This document shows positions 1 to 12,282 of a stretch of 64,000 bases of DNA, piece by piece. The notes below the pieces were generated by a model. It had not been told where the DNA came from. It was given only the letters and a program-made list of their open reading frames with translations, and did no database searches. A program made the translations under genes and the position numbers. The DNA is from Pycnopodia helianthoides (taxonomy: Eukaryota; Echinodermata; Asteroidea; Forcipulatida; Asteriidae). Numbering within the stretch: position 1 is the stretch's first letter; each line of letters begins with the position of its first letter. The stretch spans positions 7,086,583-7,150,582 of the forward strand of contig CM063258.1 of the NCBI GenBank assembly GCA_032158295.1. Direction: 5' to 3'.

Positions 1-234
1 GTTGAACGTTGCAATAGACCGTGATATTGAATATGAATATTTAGCTCGAATCATGGGTAGACAATGTACATAATGTATATGAAATAAATTTTATGCGTGG
101 TTGTGCATGGAAGCACAAATTAAGTATGCTCGTGTGACATTTTGCCAAATGTAAATTGATGTAGTATTATTATATTAAATTCACGAGGCGGTTCAATGGT
201 TGTTGTTTTTTGTGTGATGGTTAGAAACAGCTTT

Positions 235-370
235 GCCACACCACATACCACTGGGTCAGAGCTGACCCTATATGGGTCAGCGGTGACTCCGAATGGGTCA
301 GAGTTAACTCTGAATGGGTCAGGGGTGATTCTATATAGGTCAGACTTGACTCCATAGGTCAGTGCAGAGT
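235..370. repeat. Cluster of GGGTCA/TGACYC half-sites
   Basis: About seven GGGTCA or AGGTCA hexamers alternate with their complements at a spacing of roughly 20-25 bp (for example GGGTCAGAGCTGACCC). It is related to the CACTC-ended elements at 2467-2718 and 9779-9967, which carry the same internal hexamers. Confidence 0.6.
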
Positions 371-768
371 CTTTTTTTCCATATCAACTATGATTTTTTT
401 TATATTTTGTGTGTTCAATACTCTAGTGAAGGTAATGGATGTCAAATGTAAGTTGTGAACAAGGTGCTGTAAAAAAGAAAGTAATAATGTTGTCTTTGGA
501 ATATAAATGAAGCAGGTGGTGTTATAAATCTTCTTTTGTACTGTAAAAATGTCAACAAACGATCTCAGCCCATATAGTACGAACACCTTTCCTTGTCACC
601 CTTCACGAACCAATTATGTTTGACACATTGCACCTGTTTGTAAGAGTTCGGCAACGGGTGCTATTAATTAGTTTAATTATTACTGCTTAATTAAGATAAC
701 GGAGCACTAGGCTAGATAAAGTTATCAATGGACGTTAAATGATGGGAGTAGTGTCTAAGACGCAAGCG

Positions 769-1128
769 TCTTAAAGGCAGGGTATACTTTTGGCAATTGT
801 CAAAGACCAGTATCCTCACTTGGTGTAACCAACATATGCATAAAATAACAAACATGTGAAAATTTGGGCTCAATTAGTCATCGAAGTTGAAAGAAAATAA
901 TGAAAGAACACCCTTGTTGCATAGAATTGTGTGCTTTCGGATGCCTGATCTCAGATTTAAATTGTTTGGTGAAAAATGACCTCCTTCTCTAAAACTACAT
1001 GACTTCAGAGGGGGTCGTTTCTAACAATGTTTTATAATATAACAACAGCTCTCCAGTGCTCTTTACCAAGTATGTTTTTATGGTCAATAATGTTTGGAGT
1101 AATTACCAAAAGTATTCCGTGCAATTTA
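769..1128 (-). mobile_element. TTAAAGGCA-type inverted-repeat element
   Basis: Ends read AAAGGCAGGGTATACTTTTGG and CCAAAAGTATTCCGTGC. The interior, in reverse, has the family block ATTACCAAAAG, GGTAAAGAGCACTGGAGAGC and GCATAGAATTGTGTGCTTTC. Non-autonomous, no coding capacity. Confidence 0.75.
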
Positions 1129-1263
1129 TAAGAAGCCAGTATAGAAATTGTTATATTATTTGAGATGTAAAAGAAAGGTTTGGCACTTCTTTGACCGCAT
1201 CAACATATTTTATTTTTAATATTTAGCATTGTTTTAATCCTGATCATTCATTTTGCAGTTCGT

Positions 1264-1605
1264 TAAAGGCCCTGTACACTATTGGTAAGATCGAAAAACA
1301 CAATGTTCACAGATTCACACATAACTTACATGATTTAAAGTAAGTAATGGTAGAAAGGGTTCCTTAAAATATTTCTGCATAAAATGCTACGTTTCTGAGA
1401 AACGAGTAAAACAATAGTAATTATCGCGCGCGATAATTTGAAAAAACAGAAAACACATAAGATCTCTTTTCACTATTTTCTTGTGACCTCGATGACCAAT
1501 TGAGCTCAAACTTTCACAGGTTTGTTTGTTCATGCATATGTTTAATCACACAAAATGTGGACACTGATTTTGAGCTGTTACCAAAAGTGTACAATACCTT
1601 TAAGT
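1264..1605 (+). mobile_element. Related inverted-repeat element with GCGCGCGATAA interior
   Basis: Begins TTAAAGGCCCTGTACACTAT and ends GTGTACAATACCTTTAA, so both ends finish in TTAA. Shares the CGATGACCAATTGAGCTCAA segment with the other TTAA elements but has its own central TTATCGCGCGCGATAA palindrome. Confidence 0.75.
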
Positions 1606-2289
1606 CTAATAGATTTTTCTTGAAAAGAGGTTTGTTTTGAAACAGCAGTAGCGTAAATATCACATTTTACGTCTTTTTTCAACATAGGAAACTCATAGAC
1701 AATTTGAACAACAAAATATTCAAAACTTGGCGAAAAAACTTTACACGGTATCATGTAACTATAATAACCATTGGCACTTTTTAAAGTATATTTACCGACA
1801 TTTTACACTCGTATAGGACGCCGATACACTACAAACAGATGAGAATGATAGTAGTTTAATTATATTGCTCGTATAAAACCCACACCACATTTGTCTCCAC
1901 AATGGAAAGGTCAAAATTCAAATGAATTCCGAGACTGAAATTTTTTAAAGGCCAAATAATGAGCTTAAAGGAAACGTATAGCATTTGGTCATCCGGTTAT
2001 ACCCCACGCTGTACTTCCACTTTAAATAATTGTTACATAAGAACTTAGAATGGATTAGTAGTGTAATAACCATAGTACTTATTATAGTGTACACAATTGA
2101 GAGTACATTCGACAATATAGCGGTATATTAGAATAGCTTTGTTATATATAAAAGAAAATAATATTGAGATATTTTAAAGAGTGTACCATTTTTTGACAGA
2201 GTCTTGAACTTTGTCTTCAAGGGGCGTGGCGAATCTCACTTTATGGAGGAAGCTGTACGTATCTATTTAGTGGGCAATGTTGAAGACCT

Positions 2290-2464
2290 GGTCCCTATTT
2301 AGGCGCAAAGGTAGAGATAAGCACAACAAAATTCTGCTTACCATACATAATGAGGTCACCAGCCAAAATGTCATTCCATCTGTGACGGACATCCTACTAA
2401 TTTGTGCTTAGCAGAATACTACTAAGCACTGCTTGCTGCTTGAACAGCTCTGTGAATTGGGCCG
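2290..2464 (+). mobile_element. Palindromic MITE (GGGCCCAATTTCATAGAGC family), partial
   Basis: Shares the family core AAGCACAACAAAATTCTGCT, ACCAGCCAAAA and the right end GCTCTGTGAATTGGGCC. The left terminus is lost. A CACTC-ended element begins two bases after its right end, suggesting a nested or adjacent insertion. Confidence 0.7.
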
Positions 2465-2466
2465 TG

Positions 2467-2718
2467 CACTCTAAAAACTTCCGGGTCAGAGGTGACCCGG
2501 ATTCCGGGTCCCAGGGGGAGCTGACCCATTTCCGAGTCAGGCTGACCTTGAGAGTGGTTAAAAATTGGATTTTTAACTCGGATTCTTCGTCAGTTTGACC
2601 CATTTCTTGGTCATTTTGACACAGATTCCGGGTCACGCTGACTCAGATATGGGTCAGGCCCCACGGGACCTTGAGCCGAGTCGATTCTGATTTTTTTTTT
2701 TTTTTTTTTTTAAGAGTG
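2467..2718. mobile_element. CACTC...GAGTG non-autonomous element (CACTA/EnSpm-like ends)
   Basis: Begins CACTCTAAAAACTTCCGGGT and ends with a T-run plus AAGAGTG. The interior is made of GGGTCA/TGACCC palindromes (for example GGGTCAGAGGTGACCC). The superfamily is inferred from the CACT/AGTG termini only. Confidence 0.6.
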
Positions 2719-2909
2719 AAGGGGTTCAGAGGCAATGTTATTCGCCTCAGCTTCTTGAAGATTAAAGACTAATTTGTATAATAAGGAACTGAACGGCATT
2801 GGTTTTAAATACGTCTGCATTAATTCAAGTTCTGCGGTAGCAGCACTATTCATGCTATGTTTTAAAATGTATATATTTATATATGTGATTTCCTTATTAA
2901 GTGGGGCAG

Positions 2910-3045
2910 GTAGGGGAAATTTGGGGCATTGTGCCTTTGATGTTACGAGCATTGAACTTGGCACACAGTCAGAATGTGTCATGAGAAAGATATTTACGCT
3001 GTACGGTCATCGCAGATTTGAATTGTGAAAAAATGTGAAGGATAG
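2910..3045 (+). repeat. Dispersed repeat, second copy at 63872-64000
   Basis: ATTGTGCCTTTGATG, GGCACACAGTCAGAATGTGT and CATCGCAGATTTGAATT recur at the right end of the window as ATTGTGCCTTTGGTG, GGCACACAGTCAGAGTATAT and CATCGTAGATTTGAATT. Confidence 0.75.
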
Positions 3046-4606
3046 ACTGGCAAGCAATTTTCAAACTGTTCAAAATAGCCGCACTTGCTTGTTATTCTAC
3101 CTATATTTTTTCCATGGGATAAATTTGCGATTACCCCTTTAACCAAATATATTTATCATGACAAAATCCCTGACTGTGTACCAAAACCATGCTTGAAAAT
3201 TCACGATCCAATCACCTACCTGACGTACTAATAGTCTTAAAGGGGCTAGCACATTTTTGAACGAATATAAATCGAAAACTACTAGTTTCAAAAATGAATT
3301 CCTTTTGTTGTTTTCTTGACAGTTCAAGTGAATCATGTGTATATAACAACAGCCCCTTGTGTTTTCCCTAATCCTTTCGATGGTATTTACACAAGATAGT
3401 GTTCCTCGAAGACTAGAGAACTTGAATTAAAGACAGCGTATACTCTTCCTTTGCTATAATGTGTAAGAGGTTACTGTAATCAAATAACATGCTGGTTTTT
3501 GTTGTGTGTGCTTAAATTAATTATGCCACGAAGTGCCGATTTTTGTACAAAATTTTCAAATTTAAGCGTGAGTTTATTTGGGTTGTATTGACAATGGATA
3601 ATGTGATTGGCAAATAAGTTTTTATATCTGCTTGTAGAATTATTTCGATCGCACGACACATAATAAAACAACAAGAACAACAACAACAATAGCGTAAACA
3701 TTATACCGCATCTGTCATTCAATATAAATTCAACTTAACTTTAAGGGGGCACATTGCCTTCAAATCCCTCAAAATATTGCTGTTTGGAATTACTCCTTAT
3801 ATAGGCCTAATCCTTTTATAGAGTTGTTCATGCAAAAAAATACCTAGTGTGTTGTATTTAGTGAGCAGTGATTTAAAAACTTACATATGCCTCTTGGAAT
3901 ACAAAAAGCGGAACATAATGGTTTGCCATTTTGTGGAGTCAAAATTTTGTTCTGCAAAATAGCGGACCGTGTTCTGTCATGAAATTACACAAAAAAATCA
4001 CACAATTTCAAGAGATGCTTATGTGAATCATTCTATCTTCAAAATATTAAATCTCCAAAACATCTTTCCAACCCTATTCATTTTATTACAAACGCTTGTT
4101 TGTAGCCCTAAGCGCCCAAAACCGAAGGCAATGTTCCCCTTTAACCCCTTCTGCTTTTACTCCACTTCGTTTGAATGATCGATGAACCGATGAAGTCTCC
4201 AGTTTCAGGAAGTAGATTCTCCTTTGGGAACAATACTACACATTATACTGATAATAATAACTCAATATGTCTCGATAATTGAAGAGAGAAGTGTATTAAT
4301 TTTCAGAAAGGAAACTATTGAGTGAGACAGTAATACATACATGCCAGTGTGATTCAAAAGGGCGTGACATTCCCCTTTGATGCGCAACACATTTTGGCAG
4401 GATTTAATGAAATTATCTTGTGACACACTTCCGTGTATGGTTCAAATGAACTTTTTTTTCTGTACCAGAATACTGTCACGGTGATCAGAGTACAAATAAA
4501 GAATCCGCGCTTGAAGTCTAAAAACTGTCGGTGTTTTGGTTTCATTTCATCTGTTAGGTGTTTGGGACGGTGCACCACAAGTGCCATCACACTTATCCAG
4601 GTATTC

Positions 4607-4815
4607 AGGGTCGACTTATTCTATGGAATGAGTCGACTTGTCGAGATAAGTTATCTCACCAAGACGACTTACTGAAACTAAGACGGTAGGTAAATCATCT
4701 TTTTAGATTCAGTAAGTCGTTTTGGCAAGATACATTATATCGACAAGTCGACCCATAAAAAAAACACTGAGTCGACTTGGCGAGACGGTTTATCTCTCGT
4801 TATCTGAATAAGAGG
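4607..4815. repeat. Long hairpin (GTCGACTTGTCGAGATAA arms)
   Basis: Arms of about 46 bp at roughly 4628-4675 and 4708-4755 are reverse complements of each other with a few mismatches. The left starts AGTCGACTTGTCGAGATAAG; the right ends ATCGACAAGTCGACC. The loop is about 30 bp. Likely a palindromic MITE. Confidence 0.75.
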
Positions 4816-4868
4816 TATGTCACTCCTGAGGTTCCGTAGAACAAGCAACACATAATACCCACCGAGGC

Positions 4869-4992
4869 TAAGTTCGCACACGGGCAATTTGTCGACTAGT
4901 GGCTGATATTAACTGGTACTCGTGCCAAGAATTATGGGTTGCGTACCAGGCAATATCGACCTATATTCGACAAGTGGTCCTTGAGCGAACTT
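4869..4992. repeat. Second hairpin (AAGTTCGC arms)
   Basis: AAGTTCGCACACGGGCAATT at the left is mirrored by GTCCTTGAGCGAACTT at the right, with inner arms around GGTACTCGTGCC and GGTTGCGTACC. Arms are about 57 bp, imperfect. Confidence 0.6.
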
Positions 4993-5529
4993 GACCCTGA
5001 ACTCTAGTGTGGACCCTAGAACTGAAAGATATCAACACAGTGTTGTAGGGTTTTCAAATAACTATTGTGTTGACTTAATTCCACACAATGTTTTTACGAG
5101 TTAGAAAATCTCAATTTTTATTGGAAAGGAGCCAGAACAGTCTCAAAGGGGACTCGGGGGTTGTCAGAGCAAATAAATATGACAACCTTTTGATAAAATG
5201 AACGTTTCAAATTTATATACCTGAGTTACTATTCTCCCCTTTGGCGGTTGACATTTTTGGTGCACGAGTTAAAATAGACCCTTGCCTAGTCCGCCATCGA
5301 GGAAGTCAAACAAAGGAAACGTGCACGTTTGCACGCGCCCGAACAACTTTCAGCCAATGACAGGTCTTCCGTTGACCTCAATGAGGGCGCTGTTTGAGCT
5401 CGTGACGTCATGATTTTATAAGACGTCTAGTTTAGCCGTAAGTAGTAAAAGTAATCTTTAGAAAGAATGGTCTTCAAAGTATTCATATAAACTCAGAGTT
5501 CCGCAGGTCATAGTTTCTTTTAGCACGAA

Positions 5530-5887
5530 AGAATTGTTAGCATAAAAACTTACTTGGTAACGAGCAATGGAGAGCTGTTGATAGTATAAAACATTGTGAG
5601 AAACAGCTCCCTCTCAAGTAACGTAGTTTTTTAGAAAGAGGTAATTTTTCAGTAAAATATTTTTGAATTGATTTTGAGACCTCACGCGTGAGGTCTCGAA
5701 ATCAAGCATCTGAAAGCACACAACTTCGTGTGACAAGGGTGTTTTTTCTTCCATTATTATCTCGCAACTTCGACTAATTGAGTTCAAATTTTCACGGGTT
5801 TGTTATTTTGTGCATAATATATGTTGAGATACACCAAGTGAGAAGACTGGTCTTTGACAATTACCAAAGGTGTCCAGTGTCTTTAAT
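5530..5887 (+). mobile_element. TTAAAGGCA-type inverted-repeat element
   Basis: Contains the family blocks AAACTTACTTGGTAACGAGC, GAGAGCTGTTGATAGTATAA and CTTTGACAATTACCAAAGG, ending GTCCAGTGTCTTTAA. The centre has the palindrome GAGACCTCACGCGTGAGGTC. The left end is eroded. Confidence 0.75.
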
Positions 5888-6428
5888 GAAGTGCAACATA
5901 ATACATTAATCTACATGCAAATTATCAATATATTTCATCTTGGTTAGAAGATCGAAAGCGCAAGAGAGTGATGCTCGTATTTTTGCCGTGTATTTTTTTA
6001 ATGTAATTTTATTCGCTTGATAAAACTAACTTTCGTTTCCTAAAGACCAGATTTGATTATGTTACATGTTTTTCCTTGTTCTGAAGGTCAAAGTTCTGAT
6101 GTCTGATGAGTTTCACAAGCCCATTTCGATACACTTGATCTTCGTTGAGAACTTGGCAATGTTTCCAACTGGACTTTTTGAGACACTGGCGGCAGCAGAC
6201 TTTCCAATCATTTCTAAGCATTTTGCAAGGGTATATTCCCCTCACCCCGCCCTCACCCCGGTGTAAACATTGCCGTTACTTTGTATTTAAACTTTAAAGA
6301 GAGGGTACCTCCTTAATTGTTTGTATGTTTGTTTTTTGTTTATTTTCTTTTTTCCCTTCATTTTCATGAGCTGCATTGTATCATTATTCTTGTTTGTTTA
6401 CGGCTTGCTAAATGTTGCCAGGCACCCT

Positions 6429-6545
6429 GGTTCCAATTCCATAGAGCAGCTTAAGCACACAAGTAGCTATAAGCACAACAAAATTATGCTTACCACATTA
6501 AGGTTACCAGTGAAAAATACCAATCTCCATGACGTCGGGTACAGA
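6429..6545 (+). mobile_element. Palindromic MITE (GGGCCCAATTTC family), left part only
   Basis: TTCCAATTCCATAGAGCAGC followed by TTAAGCACACAAGTAGCTAT, then the interior up to GGTTACCAG. The right half is absent. Confidence 0.65.
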
Positions 6546-6648
6546 AAGTAGAAACCATGACCGTCACGTGTTAGTGCAATGTTTATACTACATTGTACAA
6601 ATTGATGCGTGTAGTGCACCGTCACAGAATATAACCACGAGGTGAAAT

Positions 6649-6840
6649 GGGCCCAATTCCATAAAGCTGCTTAAGCACAAAAAGGAGCTAAGCGCGAGAA
6701 AATTATGCTTATCAGAATAAGGTTACCAGCCAAACCACCATCACATGTACAATTTGTGACTGGTATCCTGCTCATTTATGCTTAGCAGAAAATTTGTAAT
6801 CAATTTTGTTCTGCTTAAGTAGCTCTGTGAAATTGGGCCC
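6649..6840. mobile_element. Palindromic MITE (GGGCCCAATTTC family), full length
   Basis: A 192-bp copy with both termini: GGGCCCAATTCCATAAAGCT at the left and AGCTCTGTGAAATTGGGCCC at the right form terminal inverted repeats. The interior has GGTTACCAGCCAAA and CTGGTATCCTGCTCATTTAT. No coding capacity. Confidence 0.85.
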
Positions 6841-6890
6841 TGGACTATTCCAAAAGCAAGGGCTCAAAATCATAGACCTGATTAACTCCC

Positions 6891-7053
6891 AAAACTGCTA
6901 AGCACAACAAAATTGTGCTCACCAGAATAAGGTTTCCAGCCAAAATACCCTATCAATTGTACAATTTGTGTCTGGTATCCTGCTCATTTTTGCTTTGCTG
7001 AAAATTGGTAAGCTATATTTCCTGCCTAAGCAGCTGTGTATGAAATTGGGCCA
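6891..7053 (+). mobile_element. Palindromic MITE (GGGCCCAATTTC family), right-end copy
   Basis: Interior plus right terminus AGCTGTGTATGAAATTGGGCC. It lies about 50 bp after the full-length copy, so three copies cluster within 650 bp. Confidence 0.7.
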
Positions 7054-7700
7054 AGATTTCACCGAGTGGTTATATTCTGCGACAATGCATGAACAAAATG
7101 CATTCAACTATTTGCTTTATATACGCCGAGCATATTAATTTTTGAGTATACATGGCAAGAGAAAAGGCGGCCACGTGACGCGTGTTCCACCAATCAAAAT
7201 AATGAGGAGGATCTGTGTGTGCGGTATATAACACGCAATGAGTGAGGCGAAAAACACTGGCCGTTTCACTGTCATTATTTTTTCAACGCACTGTATTTGA
7301 ACAACATAATTTTCCACCTTAAAATTAATCTCTCAGATTTTGCAGTGACAACGTGGATATATTTTTTTGGCCGGGGGTATGCGGGAAAAATCCAAGTCAC
7401 GATGACTCAAAATCACAAGCAGGCTCAGTGAATTCAGCTCAATTTGTAAATTCATCGGACGTGATCGGACCTGACTTATACGAGACTGTTCATCACATGT
7501 ATCTTGTAATGTTTCAATAAAGAGCAAATAGCATTAAAAACTACACTGTAGTTTTTTTTCTCCAATACTATGGGATTCATAAGTTTCTTAGCTAATTAAT
7601 GAGCATCTCGTAATAGTTCAGTGCAAGTGGCGTAACCGAACATTTTCATCTCAAGTGTGTGTGCTCTTTATTGTATCAGACCATTCATGTGTGTATCTCA

Positions 7701-7770
7701 TGGGGGCGGGGGTGGGGGGGCTGGGGGCTGGGGGTGGGGGTGGGGGTGGGGGCTGGGGGTGGGGAGCGGG
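7701..7770 (+). repeat. G-rich tract with many G5 runs
   Basis: More than ten G-runs of 4-7 separated by 1-2 bases (GGGGGCTGGGGGTGGGGG pattern), a strong potential G-quadruplex on the plus strand. Reads through as Gly/Val on one strand and Pro/Thr on the other; not coding. Confidence 0.85.
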
Positions 7771-9778
7771 TTCTAAGCGAGGGGCTCACACCCCTGCCCC
7801 CCTGTCCTGACCCTGCCCTAACCCCTCTGTTTACGACACTGTTACGGGCAGGCCTGATACTGCATTCGTGTGAGGGCAAGAGCACCTTAATGAAGGAAAC
7901 TTGAATTTGTATGCACGCATTTCAAGGGGCACAAAGTCAACGGACACAGGGGCATGGCGGCAATTGCTTCCCCAATCCATTTGCAGTATTTAGTATTTCG
8001 TTTGATCGATGTGATCTTTTGTAAAAAACAAAAACAAAACAACGCACACACGTTGTATTTGGAGAAGAGTGGAACGAAATAAATGTTGGTTTGAATTTAA
8101 AAATTAAATCGAAGTATCAGGCTTATGTATGAGTAAGACGTCCAGACATTTGAAGGCTCTTCTCTTTCTTTTTTATGGGGGGGGGGGGTGTTATTTTTTT
8201 GTTCTATGATATTATTTGTACTTTAGGTTATTACAGTATTAAGGTCACTGTGGAAAACATTGGTGTAACATCTTTTACTTGATATATATTTATAAGCTTA
8301 GGTGAGATCGTGGTAATAACAAAAAGTTACCCAAAAGACGAAGGAAAACGATGAGTCAACTAAAAACGAATACCCAATTAACCACACTGCTAGTTTTTTT
8401 TTTGGGGGGGACTTCCTCTAGACGTGGACTGTTCCAATTATAGACTCAACAAGCATTTGTGACGGTAGACCTTGACAGCCAAAATGTATGATTCGGGTAA
8501 ATTTAGCTTGAAGTTTGTTAGGTTTTGTTTTGCGATAGATCGTTCTTGTTACGACCAAGGGGTCTGTCGCCATCTTGGCTGGACCGGAGCGGCTACCGAT
8601 TATAAAGAAGGATCATGTTCTCGATTGAAGATTCTTCATGACGGATTTTAAGGAAAGAGAGATAATGTTTGAGTTTCCCCTTTTTCCACCTGGCAATTTG
8701 TGTCTATCGTACGTGCAAATTATAATTTTGTAAAGTCTCTAAACTAAACCAACAAGTAAGTCAAAACCTTAATAAAATAGTGGCATTTGGTCCAATCACT
8801 TGTTTTTTTGCTACACTTTTTGTTTACTGCAACTGTCGACCCATGTGATGAGACTTTTCCCAATGATGGACTTTCAATTAATTTTTTAAAAAGTGTTTTG
8901 GATCAGCTCTTCATTCTAAATTGACCGTTCCCAGTTTAACATGTCTTAGGAATGACACTATTTCATTCAACACAACCTGTGTGTGGAGACCAGCTCGGTC
9001 CACTTTACATCACGATTTCATTCAGTCCAGTTTATTCGAGAAACTGCCAATGAAGCTAAAAGAAAAAATACACAATTTTGAGTAATTTGTTTTGGTGTGG
9101 ATCATTATATTCTACTTTTAAAACATCTTACCAACCATTATTGTTTCACAACAAACGCTTTTTTACAGCCCAAAGCGCCCAATCCAAGGCAACGTGTTTC
9201 TTTAAATTTTAATGGAGTTTTGTACCCTGCTGAAAAAGCGTTGATTTACCACAATGACATAGCCTACTCGCACCAGTGTTATTCTTGAGCTGTGGTAACA
9301 CAAACATTATTGCATTAAAATGTGGGTGCAGTAGTTTGGGCTTAATTTCGATTTCGGCCACCAGGAAGAACTGAGGTGGGAATTTGAGGGGGGGGGGCAA
9401 GAAAAGTAACTGGGGAGATTCCCCTAGCCCCTTTATTCCCCCGCCCCTCGGCGTCGCCGCTGCACCTCAGAAGTGTTTCTACGGAGAGAGGAATGTAACA
9501 AGCGCAAGTGAAACACTGAAAATGTAGCTCTGTAGCGTCCCCAATAACGAGGCTGAATGGTTAGTTTGTACTAAAACCAAATCTGATCCACATTTGCCTT
9601 TGCAGGAGGGGGTTATTTGTCATCTGACTGAGCATTGATCTGTCCCCGCGAAGCCAGCTGCTGGTAGTTCTGTTATAGACTCATCGCACACTTGCTACGA
9701 TGATTATTCCTCGATGAACAACTGGTTCCAAGATATAAAGATCAGTCATGATTAGTACATTTCAAAATATGACTGTGG

Positions 9779-9967
9779 CACTCAAAAAAAAAATTCAGGG
9801 GTTCCGGGTCCCAGAGGGGCCCTGACCCACTTCTGGGTCATTATGACCGGGAAACTGGTAAAAGAAAACAATTATTTTAATTCAGATTCTGCGTCATTTT
9901 AACCCTTATCTGGATTATTATTGACACAGATTCCGGGTCTTTTCTGACCCCGGGAGTTTTTAGAGTG
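9779..9967. mobile_element. CACTC...GAGTG non-autonomous element, second copy
   Basis: Begins CACTCAAAAA, ends GGGAGTTTTTAGAGTG, and carries the same interior (TTCCGGGTCCCAGAGGGGCC, CTGACCCACTTCTGGGTCA) as the copy at 2467. Confidence 0.65.
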
Positions 9968-11096
9968 TAATGAAGGAATGAATGAACCAGCATTAGGACT
10001 GGTTTTGATACTGTATTAAAGTTTCACAAATAGATTTCACGAACAACTCTCCATGAATTCATGACATATCTTTTCCATTTTGTGGCTTTAATTAACATCT
10101 TGAAGCTTCAGCACTTAACGGGCACTGGCAACAACACAATTTCAAGACGATTTCTGAGATATTTACCCCCCCCCCCAAAAAAAAATGTATAGGCATAGGT
10201 ATAATGACCGCTTGTTAAGACCGAGTCCCAACTCATTTAAAAAATGAGTACAACGTTGGAATAAAAAGTAGTCTACCATCTCAACTCAACTGATAGGTTA
10301 AAAGGATGGCTTGGGGCCCTTGCACATGGATAACTTTATAAGGGGAAATTGAATGTAAGTTGATCCCCTCTCCCGCGTTGTATAATCGCTTCTCCAGCCT
10401 ATGTGACTATTATACAGTACCTCTTTATATTTGTGCAGGGGAAGGGGGTGGGGGGGGGGGAGATATGATCAGTCTTTCCCGGGGGCCTGACCCCTATCGC
10501 AATCCAGGCGTGTCAACATAAACGGAACAAACAACTTAACTTACCAGGGACTGTACAGTAGGAAACTACAGGGGTCTTATGGGGGGCTTGCTCTGGCGCC
10601 TGGATCTGTCTGGACAGATAAACCTTTGGCCGTCTTTTTTATAGATTATGGGGGAATATCCTTCACTTAGACGTGCGTCCTCGTGATTAAGTTAGTGACG
10701 TATGCAAGTGTCGCGGTATTCTTAATAAATGAAAACTATGACTTCGGCAAGCGCCCCTGGTGGGTGTCTATGAGTTTGTAACTTTTGCCTTGACAAAGTG
10801 TTGTAGAAAAGGTAGAAAAGACTCGGCCTAGTTGTTAATTGAATGATTTTTCTCCCAATTGGTTACTAGTAATCAAGCACACGTGGAAACACATTTTGCC
10901 GATACAAGTTCCACATAATTCAAACTCTCTTTTAAATATTAGGAGAAGAGTTCATTTATTTATTTTTTCATTACCGATCAATTCACAATTTAATAACACA
11001 AAAAACCCCCACAAGATCCCAAACAGTAAAAATAACAACATCTGCTCCTATAAGTTCCAGTTTTATAACTCATAAAATAAAGAAAAAAGTCATATA

Positions 11097-11447
11097 AAAG
11101 GCAGCAGATACTTTGGTAATTACTCAAGAAATACATTACCATAAAAACTTACCTGGTAAAGAGCACCTGAGAGCTGCTGATAGCATAACACATTCTGAGA
11201 AACGTCTGTCTCTGAAGTAGTGAAGGCGTTATTTCTCAATAAAATATTTGAATCTGTAGAAGCCTTTCTCAGGCATTTGAAAGCACACAGTTCTATGCAA
11301 CTAAGGTGTTTTTTCTTTCATTATTTTCTGGTGCGATGACCGATTGAGCTCAAATTTTCACAGGTTTGTTATTTTATGCACATGTTTGAATACATCAAGT
11401 GATGATACTAGTCTTTGACAATTACCAAAGGTATATCCTGCCCTTAA
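11097..11447 (+). mobile_element. TTAAAGGCA-type inverted-repeat element
   Basis: AAAGGCAGCAGATACTTTGG at the left; CAATTACCAAAGGTATATCC then TGCCCTTAA at the right. The interior blocks (AAAACTTACCTGGTAAAGAG, GAGCTGCTGATAGC) match the other copies. Confidence 0.75.
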
Positions 11448-12282
11448 AGTTGCATGACAGGATTTTCGCAAAAATAATTCGAATTTTGACAGTTGAAGTT
11501 TCTTTTAAACGAAAGACAAAAACCTTCCCATGTGCCACGGGCAATGCACAAAATGTAGCATGCACATTTTGTTTTCACATGGCTGGTGGACATGAGATAA
11601 ATATCGGGTTCCGACCATGGGCGTCGGGAGGGGGACATCAAGAGTCATAGCACTTATGGTGCTTAAGGGCCCCTGGGTTCAGGGGGCAAAGCTGTTTGGT
11701 TTTAGCATGTCTGAATGGCCTAGAATAGCTCTCTTTCCTTTAAATATTTACACGACATCTCTGGTTCAGAGAGAGAAACAACAAGAGACACTAATAAAAG
11801 CCCAACATACAATGATACATTAATCTTACTTTAACCACACAACTTTAAATCTTCGACAATCCCATCCCTCCCTCCCTCGCGCGTCAACCCTGGGTTCGCC
11901 GACGGGCATCATTCATGGATGTATTCATCTCTACTTTGTTAACGATGAATCTTAAAACTGTTTTGAAATTGATACTTGTACATTGACAAACTTTCTGTAT
12001 TACTTGTTAGATTTGCATCGTGGACAGCAACGCCACGCCCGGGGATTATAGCTCGGGGGCTCAACACAGTGTAACGGTGGGTGGTGGATGGGGTCCAGGG
12101 GCCAACATAACGGAGGTGCGAAACCGGTGGGGGTCCAGGTTCGCTCCCGAAAGCTCTGAGTTTCGGCGTTTTGGGGGTGAAAAATCAAGCCTCCGTATGC
12201 CTAAAAACAGAGAAACAGGTCACACTTTTTGGCACTTTTGATTCAGCGCAACGTAACGGTGGGTGGCGTGACGGCCCCTCAG

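Larger units (their letters stand above)
1..12282. other. Gene-free stretch rich in element remnants
   Basis: No exon chain could be supported on either strand. The stretch holds the repeats listed separately, poly-G and poly-T tracts, and AT-rich DNA. Upstream exons of the synthetase-like gene could be hidden here, because short exons without family signal cannot be excluded by eye. Confidence 0.6.

Noticed and set aside
6057..6245. Minus-strand 62-codon frame (KMLRNDWKVCCRQCLKKSSW)
   Set aside because: Protein-like composition but no splice-supported partner and no family; may be a transposon fragment.
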